From Simmondsia chinensis (taxonomy: Eukaryota; Streptophyta; Magnoliopsida; Caryophyllales; Simmondsiaceae): a DNA stretch of 64,000 nucleotides. The stretch covers positions 9,798,501 to 9,862,500 of the forward strand of contig JAGTTD010000001.1 in NCBI GenBank assembly GCA_018398585.1, written 5' to 3'. The notes beneath the pieces were generated by a model. That model had not been told where the DNA came from. It was given only the letters and a program-made list of their open reading frames with translations, and ran no database searches. Below are positions 44,412-55,446 of this stretch, one piece after another. The position numbers and the translations under genes are program-made. How positions within the stretch are numbered: the first letter of the stretch is position 1; each line of letters starts with the position of its first letter.

Positions 44412-45642
44412 CTAGCGACAAACATAGTAAGTTCCAGCAATCAAAAAACCCTAAAAAAAGGCCACAAATAGATAAAGGGGAGCTGTTAGAATTGTGGCAA
44501 GAGTACACCTCAAGAGACTGCACGAAAAGATTCAAACCTAGAAAGCCTAAAGAATGACAATCTCTCTTAGGGCAAAGAAATGTTTGTTGCCATGGTTTTC
44601 AAGGTGATTATGGCTGGGAACATTACTGAGGAGACTATAGATATTAGCGTCACGAGGCACATTTGCACAAATTAGAACCTATTTTAGGAGTACGAGATGG
44701 CCGATGTGGGGGAGTGTGTTTACATGCGTAATTCTAGTTCAGACCAAAAGGTCCTTTTTAAACTTAACTCTAAAAAAAATTCTTTCTTTACAAAATGTAT
44801 TACACGTTCGGAGTTGCGTAAGTTTCTGGTGCTTTGTTCAACAAAGCAGGTTTTAAGTGAACCTTCAAGGCTATAAAAAATATTATTATAAAAACACAAA
44901 ATTCATTAGAAAAGGCTTTTATAAAAGGGGTCACTTTGTACTTGATGTTTTGATTAACATGAATAATGCTGGCTCTAGTTCTACTTATATGTTGTTGAAG
45001 CTTTAGATTTCTGGCTTGCTAGGCTCAAAGACCTGAACAAATGAGTTTATTTTTTGATTGCAATCAAACCAAATGTAACAAATGCATGGAATGTAGTTCA
45101 AGGAGCATCAAGCCTACTCGAACAAGTACATAGTTACTTAGGTACTTCAAGGACACTATAAGTTGAGCTCCTAAAAAGTACTATAGTACATTTGTTGAGG
45201 ACCACTCGTGATTCACAAAGCTATACCTCTTAAGTTCGAAATATAAAGCTCAGGAGATCTTGCTCAAGTGTAAAGCAGAAGTTGACAACTAATCAAACCA
45301 TAAAATTAAGGGGATTAGGTGTGACAGAGGGGGTGGATATGAAATCACTTTCCAAAAGAGACATTGTGAAGAAATAGCATAATTTACAAAAACAAAACCC
45401 TTAAAGATGTGATGAAGGCGATGTTAAGTAGCTCTAGCTTATCCTTAAGCTTCTGGAGGGAAGCACTATCTGTGTGTTACAAACTTAGTTTGGTTCCACA
45501 AAAGGCTAAGAAAAATGGGAGGGTTATCCCCTTGACTTCCGTTACCTGAAATTGTGAGAGTGTCTAGCTAAAGTTGGAATTTTGAATTTTAAGTAAGATA
45601 GGTCCAAAATCTATAGTTGTAGTTTTTATTGGATATGCCATG
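44412..45642 (+). pseudogene. Gag end and pol of old Tork-like copia, part 2
   Basis: After the target copy the gag frame goes on S-D-K-H-S-K-F-Q-Q-S-K to K-R-F-K-P-R-K-P-K-E. The knuckle has lost its first two Cys (L-E-L-W-Q-E-Y-T-S-R-D-C). Then come decayed protease, pre-integrase, and an integrase core: Y-Y-S-T-F-V-E-D-H-S, F-T-K-L-Y-L-L-S-S-K, R-C-D-R-G-G-G-Y-E, F-W-R-E-A-L-S-V-C-Y, G-P-K-S-I-V-V-V-F-I-G-Y-A. It is cut at 45642 by the minus-strand gypsy LTR. Confidence 0.8.
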
Positions 45643-46566
45643 TGTTGTCTCCTTTTGTCTATTTAGTGTGTGTGTGGTTGACGTAATTACAAAATCGAAC
45701 AACATACAAAATGAGACTCATAGCACTGTGGGAGCGAGCCCAAATTCCGAACCGCACGTGCTTGACCTCTACTAATCACCACATAAAACAGTTGGTGCTT
45801 TTGGTGAAATTCGACTATGGTTTGCAATATTAATGTGAATTCTACTATTGCTCCAATTAAGGAGACTTTTTATATATTTTTTATGGATCTTTAGTCGAAG
45901 TTTTGAAAAGAATTTAAAGGGATATAGACCCGACCCAAGTGATAATTGGGCTAACGGAGCTAAGCCTATAGACACTTTTTCTTGAACATTTAAAAGCTGG
46001 CAACTGGGTTGAAGACAAACTCAAGAGCTCAGCAGTCCACTTATTACCCAAGTCAATCAGAGTTTTAGGTTGTCACCCTTGACTTTGTAATAACTTGAAT
46101 GAGTAAGAGTTTGACAAGACTTAGGTTGTGTGAACTGTATTTAGGTCACTGGATGAGGACCAACGCAATCAAGGTCAAGCCTTGGCCATCAAAGCCCTTT
46201 AACAATGACTCAAACCTAAATTTACCTGAGTTATCAAGTAGCGACACCAATGTTAAGACCAACACAATAAAGGTCAAACCTTAGCTGCCAAAGCCTTAGA
46301 CCAACATATCAAATCTTAACTCGTTAATTGTCAGGAATAGATTAAAACAAAAAATTCATAACTGAAACTCAAAATTATGTATTGCCTTGGAAGAAAGCAA
46401 ATACAAAGTATGCTACCCAATGCTAAATTAGGATGAGTTACATGACTTCTAGGTAACCAACACAAGTGTTCTATAAAAGAAGAACTTGAAGAAGATTTTA
46501 TGGTTATGTTGGAAAGTTTGCAACTATGATAGTGTTTCCTATTTATAGAAAAGCTAAATAACTACT
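45643..46566 (-). repeat. 3' LTR of minus-strand Tat-like gypsy
   Basis: On the minus strand it starts tagttatttagc (TG mutated) and ends GAGACAACA at 45643, right after the copia F-I-G-Y-A-M codons. Internal blocks match 23724-24603. A TATA-like ctataaatag (minus strand) lies near 46545-46554. Confidence 0.75.
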
Positions 46567-47237
46567 GCATTCTGCAATTCTAGCATATTCCCCATGTTTG
46601 CCTCAATTGTTCCTTGGCATGCAGAATGGGCATTGATCTTGCCTTGATCAGTTGTGCTTGAGCTTTCTTCAGGATGCCCATGTCCGTGTAATTCGCCGGA
46701 GTCCCTTCGAGACACCCCACATTCATTTGGCTATACTTGATGCCCAAGTTCCTTGATATATGTTTAGAATATCTGCCTCAAGCTTTAGAACCATCTTTCT
46801 TGCAACCTTTTGGGAAGTACCTTGAGCTTGAAATCTTCTTTTCGCAATCAACTTTCTGAACTAGTTGCCATCCTCTAAGGGATTTATCTTATTTAAATAA
46901 CCGCACTCGAGACACTGCGATCTTTATATTTAAAGGCCTAACATCTCTTGAGGATGGCTCCATGAGACAAACACGTGACTTTTAGTCCCAAAATTGAAAT
47001 GTCCCAAATCTCTCGAGCTTGGGTGTAAAAAAATGCCCCCTTCTTAGCTGTTGGCAATTTATTATTTCCAGTGGGTAAAAGCTTCTCCTGATTTGACCTT
47101 CATCAGCTATAGAAAGCACGAGAGGGCACTGTTTGACGTCTAAGCTACCGTCCTTCTCATATGTCTATTAGTATGATAGTTACCGCTTAAAACTTTTTCA
47201 TCGTTTGCTCTCTGCTCTCTAACTCCGTTGCAATCAA
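46567..47237 (-). other. Region between gypsy 3' LTR and antisense ORF start
   Basis: No coding on either strand. The length (about 670 bp) is close to the corresponding 770-bp stretch at 22958-23723 of the other gypsy copy, and both share ctcgagtgcggt/ctcgagtccaat-like fragments. Confidence 0.45.
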
Positions 47238-47400
47238 GTGCTTTTAACACTTGCTCTCAGCTTTCAATTTCTTTATTCTTCATATTTTGCTTCGAGAGCT
47301 ATTAGATTTATTCGAACCACAGAAACGGATGAAATCATTCATGCTTTTTCCATCCCTACCCCTAAAGCTGATAGTCCTATAGAGCTCTCTGATAGGTGGC
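47238..47400 (+). pseudogene. Possible head of the gypsy antisense ORF, minus-strand element
   Basis: A + strand frame from ATG 47238 reads F-A-S-R-A-I-R-F-I-R-T-T-E-T-D-E-I and L-S-D-R-W. It sits antisense to the element, in the position of the antisense-ORF start of the other gypsy copy. Beyond about 47378 the sequence is RT in antisense, so the rest of the ORF was deleted. I see no clear residue-level match to the start at 22957. Confidence 0.35.
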
Positions 47401-47850
47401 ACTTGTGTTCTTTAGTCCAAATGGCAATCCACAAAAAAACAATACCTCATGCCTAGAGGCTGAATCAACGAGGACGTCAACAATAGGAATGGGGTATTCA
47501 TCTTTCGGTGTGGCTGCATTTAAATCTTTAAAGTCACTACATACTCTAATTTTTTTTTTCTTTTTAATTAACGAAACAATATTAGCCAGCCACTCTACAT
47601 ACCTGGCTAACCTGATGAACTTGGGCTTCAATAGTCTCTCAATTTAGTCTTTGACTAAGTCTATGACTTCCTGGGACATCCTTCTTTGGGCCTGGATAAT
47701 GTGCCTCGAGCCTGGCATAATGGGTAGCCTATGCTCAACCACTTTTCTCTCTAAGAAAGGCATCTCATGATGATCCCAAGCAAAACAATCCTTGAATTCA
47801 TGGAGTAAATATGTACTGCTTCCTTTGTTCTTATGAAAGTAGAGCACTCA
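47377..47850 (-). pseudogene. Gypsy reverse transcriptase, N-terminal part with internal deletion
   Basis: On the minus strand: L-L-H-E-F-K-D-C-F-A-W-D, V-V-E-H-R-L-P-I, then E-W-L-A-N-I-V, K-I-R-V-C-S-D-F-K-D-L-N-A-A-T-P-K-D-E-Y-P. After D-S-A-S-R-H-E-V-L-F-F it jumps to L-P-F-G-L-K-N-T-S-A-T-Y-Q-R, losing about 45 residues with the first catalytic Asp. It ends right after Y-Q-R-A; the YXDD half is gone. The K-D-E-Y-P-I-P signature is typical of Tat/Athila-type RT. Confidence 0.88.
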
Positions 47851-48488
47851 CATACATGGGTCTTGGGCTTTCTGCTGAACCCAAGTTAACTTCAAAGAGA
47901 GAATCTTGAACCTCAGCCCTTCAGCTCTCCATTTTTGCTAGCGCAGCTCTCAGGTTAGACAGCTTCAACTCCTTCTCTTGTAGCATTTAAAGCCACTTTT
48001 GGAAGTAAATGACTACTTAGGCTCTAGCTAATCCTCAGCATGCCAAGCTACCAGCTTTGCAATTGTTGAGGAGATTACCCTCTTGGCCCTTATTGGGAAG
48101 ACTTTGCTTCCCTCAATAGTGCATCATGTGCACCTTGAAGATTCCCCTCATCCAGAAGGGCTCTCAAATATCAACAAAAGCCAGAGCTATCTATCTCCAC
48201 ATCATTTTGATCAATCTCAGCTTTAGTGAGTGAGCTCTCAAGGATGGCTATCACGTCTTTGGATTGGCATCTTAAGGAGTGGTCCTTCTTACTGCTAGTG
48301 GTCCCACACTATTCTCATAGAGCTCCGCCTCAACAAAGTTGGAGCAACCCATGAATGGCCTGTCACCTACTGTAATAACCTCATATTTGTCTTAGTTCTA
48401 GAAGATTAACAACCGGTGAAGTTAAGATGGAAAACAATAGTTGGCATGTTGCCAATCTCTCCCAAGCAACGCATTGTAGCTTGAGATG
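47851..48488 (-). other. Gypsy protease-RT linker, decayed
   Basis: Minus-strand sequence between the RT and the hAT MITE. Frames are broken and I recognise no motif. A short minus-strand frame (48381-48569) crosses the MITE edge and is not meaningful. Confidence 0.45.
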
Positions 48489-48496
48489 GTATGCAC

Positions 48497-49249
48497 TAGG
48501 GGTGTTCATGGTTCGGTTAACCGTATCGGGAAGTATTTCGGTTAGGTTAATCGTAACCAAAATACTCAAAAATATCTAACCGTTGCCATAATCGAAAAGA
48601 CCAGTTAACCGATTTTCGATAAATTTGTAATTCGGCTCGGTTATGTCAGTTAACCGGTAACCAAAAAAGTAATACAATGCCACTTTTATGTTATACGATC
48701 TATCTTTTTAATGGTTTGTAAATGTCAAAAAAAAAGTACATCAGAAGTGAGAATATTCAACAAATTATGAGCTTATAATACAATTCTAAAAAACTAAATA
48801 TATAATATCTTATTTTAACCAATATGTAAGCAAGAGAGCAGCACTAAATTATGACAATGGAGTGCTTAATTAGTATTTGAGATATAACATTGAGGCATAA
48901 ATATTCCATAATAGGAGATGAACTAGGAAAAAAGATAGAGTTAATCATGCTTTATAGAAGAGTCATTTATATGGTAGAAAAACATACTTATTAAACAATA
49001 TAATATTGTGAACGTGTGCAAATATATACATGATATACATTATTTCGGTAAATCGGTTAACTGACATGGGCATAATCACTCATTGTTACCATTCCGAAAT
49101 ACCTCAGATTTTTTCGGCTCAGTTAACCGAACCGAAAATTCGGTATGGTTAACCGAACCAAAAGTTCGGTATGGTTAACTACATTTTCGGGTCGGCATTT
49201 CGGGATTTCGGTTCGGTATTTCGATTACGGATTTTTTTGAACACCCCTA
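48497..49249. mobile_element. hAT-type MITE, 753 bp
   Basis: Perfect 12-bp terminal inverted repeats TAGGGGTGTTCA / TGAACACCCCTA. The flanks are an 8-bp target duplication with one mismatch, GTATGCAC (48489-48496) and GTATCCAC (49250-49257). Subterminal ggttcggttaacc-type motifs are repeated in both orientations. No transposase. It interrupts the minus-strand gypsy between protease and RT. Confidence 0.93.
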
Positions 49250-49257
49250 GTATCCAC

Positions 49258-49725
49258 TACAAAGAAAGTTGTCAGCTTACTCAAAGTGCCAATAGGTAGC
49301 TCAACTGGGATGGCCCCTTTGGACTTGGTGGTGGCCCCACAGAACCACAAATTGCCATGTCTAAATTTATTAAGTCATCTCGGGATTTACCAATAACCCT
49401 AACATATATGAAGGTAGAATATTGACGGCCGCACCATTAATCACCAAAATGCCATCAAACTTGGCCTTTACGTATAGAGGCTTAATGTGTTTATTTGCCG
49501 CAGTAGGCACATCAAACATCATCTTCAACACGTCAGATATGTCATTAGCTGTCTTGGAGTTTTCAAACTTAATCTTTAAAAATAAGGGATCAATAATACC
49601 TTCAGGGGCTGCTACTTTAGCCATGAGCTCCACATGGGGATCTCTGTCTGTTGCTATTACATCTCCTTCGAGGCTACCATACGCCTCAGTTGCCATGAAC
49701 TCAAGAGGGCAGAGCAATGTTGTCC
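49258..49725 (-). pseudogene. Gypsy aspartic protease, active-site Asp lost
   Basis: The frame 49717-49370 reads A-A-N-K-H-I-K-P-L-Y-V-K-A-K-F-D-G, then V-I-N-G-A-A-V-N-I-L-P. Plant Tat-type proteases have V-D-N-G-A-A-V-N-I-L-P here, so the catalytic Asp is replaced by Ile. The preceding E-N-S-K-T-A-N-D-I-S-D-V-L-K segment is the usual linker after gag. Confidence 0.85.
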
Positions 49726-51222
49726 TGAATCAGCTTGTTTAGAAAGTGATCTAAACTTAATATGGATCCCCTAATCTATTTCCTTTCAAGGATTGTTGTT
49801 GATTTGCTTGCCATGGTTCTGAGGTGGATCTTTGCATTCAACCACAAGGGTTTTGGACTCCTCCATTGGCTTCGGGGAGTCTTTCCCGTGGAAGTCATTC
49901 TCAGTAACATACCATTTTGAGTTGACACGTGCTAGATGTTAGGGAACTATAATCCTCCTCATCATCTGACGTCTTATAAGCCCATGAATTCTTGGCAAGT
50001 TGCTCCCACCAAAATTCTTTCCTTCTAAAGATGAGAGACTAGCCCATCCCTCAAGCTTCTTGTGCGGCTCATTCTTAACATTAGTGGCTACTAGTTTCGC
50101 CTTCCCTTTGGATCTTTGAGATCCATTGGTTTGGTGCTATTATCTTCATGGCCTGTATTCTCCTTAGCGAGATTCTTGGCAATCTAGGATTCAAGTTGAG
50201 CTCTTCTTTTTGCTAATTTCTTACAAAGAAGCTTCCTCTTTTGAGTTCAAATAGGTTTGGAAGAGCCGCCATTCTCTTGCTCAAGCTGGTTTTTCCTCCA
50301 AAAATTACCAAAACAAACCCCTGAGGGTTCTTGTCATGGCTGTTGTGGTCCCTAGGTGGTATATACTTCAATCAGGTGGTCCCTGGGTGGTATATACTTC
50401 AATCAGATGGTACCTTAGGTTTCTTTTAGGATGCCTAGTTTCTATATTCATTTGTGCCTTCGATGTATGACCTTTAACCGATCCAATGAATGAGGCTTTT
50501 CTTGAGGATGCTGACATTATTTTTGGATATGTGTCTAATTTCTTCATCTCAATCACCAGCCTATGGCCACAACCTCCAAAAAGAGATGGTATAGCCGCAT
50601 TAACGCCATCGTTACTTTCTTTCTGGTATCAAAAACCATCGGCTAGTGTTCACTGGAGGGCATATTTATGCTTATCTCTTCTACTTTCAAGAGAAGTGTG
50701 GTTCCTTTCTCCAATAGCTTCTTCAAAAACGTTTTAAAGGCGGCACAATCACGCGTTGGATGTTCTGTCACGATATGCCATTTGCAAAACTCGTCCCCAA
50801 AATCAATAGAGGTTCCTTGGTATCGGAGTGCCCCCTGCTCTATAGTCTTTCAAATGAAGCAATGGCTACGACCATCCTTTTCTTATTTTCATCACACTCG
50901 CAAGGAGACTCAACATCAGTTTCCTCAGAACAAATGTCTTGAGGCTTAATTGTCTCTATGACATTCACTTATACATGACTAGTGGAAGCGTCTCTATCAG
51001 CACCCATTTTTCCTTCTTCAGGGAAGATAAGCTCCCTTGCCTCAATGGCATCCCAGGCTACGTTTCTTAAAATTATGCAGTTGTGAGTGAACGAATCATG
51101 CCACTTTTAGTGTCCCTTCCCCTTCAATTAATTGGAATTAGCCTTCTTATATTTTCCCCTATCCTTGAGCTTATTATTTCCTCAAGCCAATCAAATATAA
51201 TGTTGGCTCTTAAGAGGCCAAA
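49726..51222 (-). pseudogene. Gypsy gag C-terminal and linker region, decayed
   Basis: No intact domain. A minus-strand reading near 50740-50900 resembles the gag C-terminal H-x-T-x-x-C / F-C-K-W-H region of Tat-type gag (for example gcaaatggcatatcgtgac at about 50765-50785), but frames shift often. A 31-bp tandem duplication lies at 50346-50407. Plus-strand frames in this stretch (for example 50486-50737) are shadows. Confidence 0.5.
50346..50407. repeat. 31-bp tandem duplication
   Basis: Two copies of tggtccctaggtggtatata... at 50346-50376 and 50377-50407, differing at two positions. 31 is not a multiple of three, so it shifts the gag-pol frame. Confidence 0.9.
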
Positions 51223-52440
51223 CTAGTAATTTCTCAAATCTTGGGTTTGGTTTGACTTCCTTGCTTTGATATCCTTTTGTACAAAAGGATTATAAACCAA
51301 GGGAGGTCCTTTGACGTACTTAGCAATGTCAATTTCATAATGGGGAATTTCTCCCTCATTAATTAGTTCGTGCGTGTAGGAGAGTGGAAAATTTTGAACC
51401 CTCAAATTTCTTCTTAAATTCAATATCCAAGTCATTCAAGGCCAACTTGGCATATTCAACTTCAGGGAGCACCACTGTACAGCTTAACCTGGTTATCTTG
51501 GACCAATTAACATAATCCTCTATGGATTTTCCTAGTTTTTGCCTCATTTGAGCTAGGTTTGACGTAGAGTTCCTTTGTTCTATCCTTGGGAATTGGGCCT
51601 AAAATTGTCTATCCATATCATCCCAACTATGGATGGAATTTGGTGGTAAACTTATGTACCATTCGAAGGAAGTTCGTACTAGAGAACTAGGGAACAACCT
51701 AAGTTTCAGATATGGATTATTAGCCGCCTCTTCGTTTTGGAAATTAAAACTTGCCAAATGCTCGAGATTAGATATGCTTCCTTCTGTATAGAAGAGAGTA
51801 GCTTCGGGGACCTTATATCCTTGAAAGAACAAGTAGTCCCTATCAATGAAGTCTGAGTCTATTGACTCCTCTAAGGCTTGGCCAATATATTTGCTAATGA
51901 GGACGGCCAAATGGTCTTGTAAGGGTAGGTTCAGTGCTTGATTATGCACCTCCCATTGCCCCCCAGGGGGTTGACCATCTTAAGGGGGATCAGCGAGATG
52001 CCCTGAGCTCCCTTGAAAATTGGATGGGGGAGCAGGTGATGTCTTATATATGCAGGGTTGTATCCACCTTGATCAATATGGCTCTTCGGTCGATTAGCTG
52101 CAATGTATAGAGCAACAGATCCTTGGGTTTGAGGCATGCTTGAGGGCATAACCATATTGATAGGCCCTTGGGCCATCCGAGCTAGCTCAATCCCCAAGGC
52201 ATAATCTAGAGGACGCAAGAAATTAGATTGCCCCACAGTTTCATATGTGGTAGGAGGCCTAGAAGGAGGACATTGATCCCGAACAATGGGAGGCTTCCAC
52301 TACACACTTACTTTGAGGTTTTAGTTAGGCCTCAAAATGGCTTATCTTGCATGACAAAGGTATGCGTGACCTTACCCCACCCCCGTCCCCCTCCCCCAAT
52401 CTCAGGGGAAGGCATGGCTTGAAGAATGGCATTGAGGTCC
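51223..52440 (-). pseudogene. Gypsy gag (Retrotrans_gag domain)
   Basis: Overlapping minus-strand frames give F-L-R-P-L-D-Y-A-L-G-I-E (52236 on), then the gag core L-R-L-F-P-S-S-L-V-R-T-S-F-E-W-Y and S-W-D-D-M-D-R-Q-F, M-R-Q-K-L-G-K-S-I-E-D-Y-V, W-S-K-I-T-R-L-S-C. The A-x-x-W-(Y/F)-x2-L...W-x2-(L/M)-x3-F pattern is the retrotransposon gag capsid signature. At least two frameshifts (near 51600 and 51550). Confidence 0.88.
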
Positions 52441-53626
52441 CTTGACGTCACAGTCTACCCTTGATTCAATGTGCCAACAACCCCTTAAGTTACATTATCT
52501 TTTTGGTGGCTTGGATCCATGTGAATAACACCTGGATTAGCAATAGTAGGGTTCCCTGTTCTTTTAGTGATACTGTTGGTACCCTAGGTGTAATTAGTTA
52601 GGATCCTTTTGCCTTCTCTTCTCTTAATTTCCCTTTCTTTATTGTAAATAGGTCAATATTTTCTTAATGCAAGTCTACCAAATTTTCCGAGTTCAAGTGT
52701 TTATTTTTCCTTTGTCTATTTAGTTTATTGTTTCATCAATTGTTACAATCATAAATCTTCTTTTTTAATGCAAACAAACGGTGTGGTCTAATAGGTCACC
52801 ATGAGCGCGTCGATGATTCGTAACTGGTGGTAAGTGGAGAATGAAATGAGGCAGTGTTTGTAAGATGTCTAATTGTGGTTCATGGGCACTCTAACCCATC
52901 AGTCTATGGTGGATGAAAGAGTACCAGTGGTGGGTAAAAGGGGTCTTGTGATAGTTGCTCGTGGCTTACGAGGATCAAGCCTAAAGTGGATAGCAGTGGC
53001 CAAGTCGAGGGTGGCGATGACGGGCAAGCGGTGGTTAACAAGTTCATGGTTCCATCTTACCTAAATATCTCTAGCTTTATCATAAATGGTCTAATCATAG
53101 ATAGTTACAGATGAAAATTCTAGAATTGGTTCTTCATACCCACTAATTAGCAATCCAAATTTGTGAGTTTAAAAATGCATTTCAAATCCTAATTTCGAGC
53201 TAATCCCACTAATTAGCTCGAAATTATTCAGAGTATTCAAAGCTCTTTATTTTGAAGGCATGTTCTTCATCTTATTCCACAACCTCCACAATTTGTGGAT
53301 TTTGAGATTGAATTCCCTGTCGAACTACTACAATGATTTGCTCCATTGCAAACAGTGCTTGTCCAAATTTTGCCTCAATCGCACTGAATCGCTTATACGT
53401 CTGGCAAGTGGTTTACTCCTAATAGATCTCATCAATAGGGACCATCATTAGCCTCCTATGATTGCAGTGACCGATCTAGAATCTTAGACGAGGATGGGCT
53501 TGATATACAAACTACTTTAACTACACTCTTTGACATTGTTCTTTCAATTTCCTTTGTTTGGTTGCTATTATTGTGCTAATATTTCAATTATAGTTAACAT
53601 TTTTAGATTTTATCATCAAAATGAAC
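52441..53626. other. Unassigned stretch right of the gypsy gag
   Basis: No confident gene. On the minus strand ggtaccaaca at about 52574-52583, then gtatcactaaaag and gggaaccc, could be an LTR end and decayed PBS, but the sequence to its right does not match the 3' LTR at 45643. A minus-strand peptide stretch R-F-S-A-I-E-A-K-F-G-Q-A-L-F (about 53390-53350) is gag-leader-like. A strong inverted repeat is at 53191-53225. TGAAC at 53622-53626 is the chromovirus target copy. Confidence 0.45.
53191..53225. repeat. Inverted repeat, 14-bp arms, 7-base loop
   Basis: aatttcgagctaat (53191-53204) and attagctcgaaatt (53212-53225) are perfect reverse complements around cccacta. Confidence 0.88.
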
Positions 53627-53916
53627 TGTTATGAATGTATGTCGATAGGTAGTAGTTAGCTACCGTTAGTCAAGCTTGGTCTAGTTAAGTTCTTTTTTGG
53701 CCGCAATGTTGGCTTTTGAATTGCCTAGTGACATTGTATCTTAGTTTAGTATAAGCAGTTGAGATCTTGTATTGTTTCATTCATGAATAAAAGAACTTGA
53801 TTGATTCTTCTTCTCAACTCCTAATTCTCTCTAATCTCTCATCTCTTTTCACTTCTTTTCTCTCTCGACTCTTTCTCTTCACTAGTTAAGGATCAAGTTG
53901 AACTCGATCCTTAACA
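53627..53916 (+). repeat. 5' LTR of the chromovirus
   Basis: TGTTATGAATG...GATCCTTAACA, 290 bp. Includes a TATA-like agtataagcag near 53747-53757 and a CT-rich tail. A decayed PBS (attgctatcagg, 53917-53928) follows. Confidence 0.94.
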
Positions 53917-54327
53917 ATTGCTATCAGGAATAGTTAGTGGAAATAAGCTGTTGATTATTTGATCAGGAACAGTTAAGGTGTAAATTGTTGCTGACACAAC
54001 GCAAGGTCCTGAAATCTCATATTAAACAATCAACATTGATCCAATTAGAGCTGTTCACACTGAATGCAGCTGTTGCTGTTGATCCTCGTATAGGATCTTT
54101 GACAGCTAAGTGCAAAACCTAATTGTGAACACAATTTTTTTGTGAATTTGTTACTCGTTGAGTGTTATTACTGCAGGTTCAGATCAATTAACAATTCTAA
54201 TCACAATTGCTGAAATCAAACTCTCCTAGATCATCCACGAAGTTAGTGAGTTGGAATTCTGCATTCAGTTCCTTCATTGCGGTGATCTGTTGTCTTAGAG
54301 TTGATTCTAGAACCTAAAGATTTAATC

Positions 54328-55442
54328 ATGGTTACCACAAGGTCCGGAGCAGGAACTACGAATAATACTACTACCAATTTCTCGTCTTATGTAAAGGCTG
54401 TGACTGGAACAGAACAAGTGACTGAAGTAAGAGATAGACATGACGAAAGAATGCATCGTTTGAGCCAGCAAATGGAGAATACGATGTCCATGTTTTAGCT
54501 GAGCCAACAGAACTTTAATCAGAAGTTTGACAGACTAATGCAGCAAATTGAAGGAATAGAGGAACAAATACAAAGGAAGCAACTACCACCTGGTGTAGGA
54601 GTGCTTACCCTTGCTAGTCAACTAGAAATGACACGTAATGCTGCTAATGTTGTTCCATCTCCAGCTGTTGCAACTGCACAACTACATCATAGTGACAATA
54701 CATCAGCTGTGAGAGGACCTGGTTACAGACAACCTCGAATTGAGTTGCAAGTATTTGATGGAACCTTGGCTCAAGCTTGGATTAGAAAATGTGAGAGGTA
54801 TTTCAGGTTATACAACATCATGGAATCAGGGAAGGTGGAAATAGCTGCTGTTTATCTCAAAGGAGAAATGGAGAGCTGGTATTACAGTCTAATATGAGTG
54901 AAACACTCATCTCTTGGCCTGAATTTAAGAAGGAGTTATGTGATCGTTATGGAGATGAAGACATCAGTGATGTTGTTGGCAGTTTTAACAAGCTGGTGTA
55001 GACTACAACTGTTAAAGAATATCTGTCAAGGTTTGAGGATTTGAGGGCTAGATTGTTATCTGCTTATCCTGACATCGTTGAGGAGTAGCACATTTCAAGC
55101 TTCATGAGTGGATTGAAGCCAAGGGTGAAACATATGGTCATAGCTTTTGAACCTAACTCCTTGTCACAAGCTTATTCCAAAGCTCGAATGGTGGAGAAAA
55201 CAGTCCTTGCTTCAAAATGACACACCTAGATCCAGAGTTCAACCTGTTGGTAACTCTATTCCTACGCAGACTAACAATGGGAGTAAACCTTTGAGCGAAG
55301 AACAAAAGAGGTTCCAGAGGCTATGCTTTAAATGCAACCAAAAGTGTTTCTTTGGCCACAAGTTTGATCCAAAGTACTTGATGTCTGCTTACGGTTATGA
55401 AGCTGTGGATGAAGAACTAGTTGAAAAGAATCAAGAGCCATA
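54328..55442 (+). pseudogene. Chromovirus gag
   Basis: ATG at 54328 opens M-V-T-T-R-S-G-A-G, followed by a Gln/Glu-rich helical part. The capsid segment reads R-I-E-L-Q-V-F-D-G-T (about 54735), A-W-I-R-K-C-E-R-Y-F, and W-Y-Y-S-L. The nucleocapsid knuckle L-C-F-K-C-N-Q-K-C-F-F-G-H-K-F-D (about 55320-55367) keeps C, C and H, with the last Cys changed to Asp. In-frame or frame-shifting lesions near 54495, 54890, 55000 and 55085. Confidence 0.9.
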
Positions 55443-55446
55443 AGAG

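Larger units (their letters stand above)
45643..52573 (-). mobile_element. Tat-like Ty3/gypsy element, minus strand, deleted and incomplete
   Basis: A minus-strand gag, protease and partial RT, then a jump to the antisense-ORF region and a 3' LTR (45643-46566). RNase H and integrase are missing through a deletion near 47378. The expected 5' LTR to the right of the gag is not recognisable. The LTR matches the + strand one at 23724-24603. An hAT MITE lies inside. 52573 is the last base I assign to it. Confidence 0.75.

Noticed and set aside
50486..50949. Plus-strand frames at the gypsy gag C terminus
   Set aside because: Antisense shadows of decayed minus-strand gag; no independent domain.
52574..53000. 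5' LTR of the minus-strand gypsy
   Set aside because: A plausible LTR end and PBS-like sequence exist at the left edge, but the body does not align with the 3' LTR at 45643-46566.
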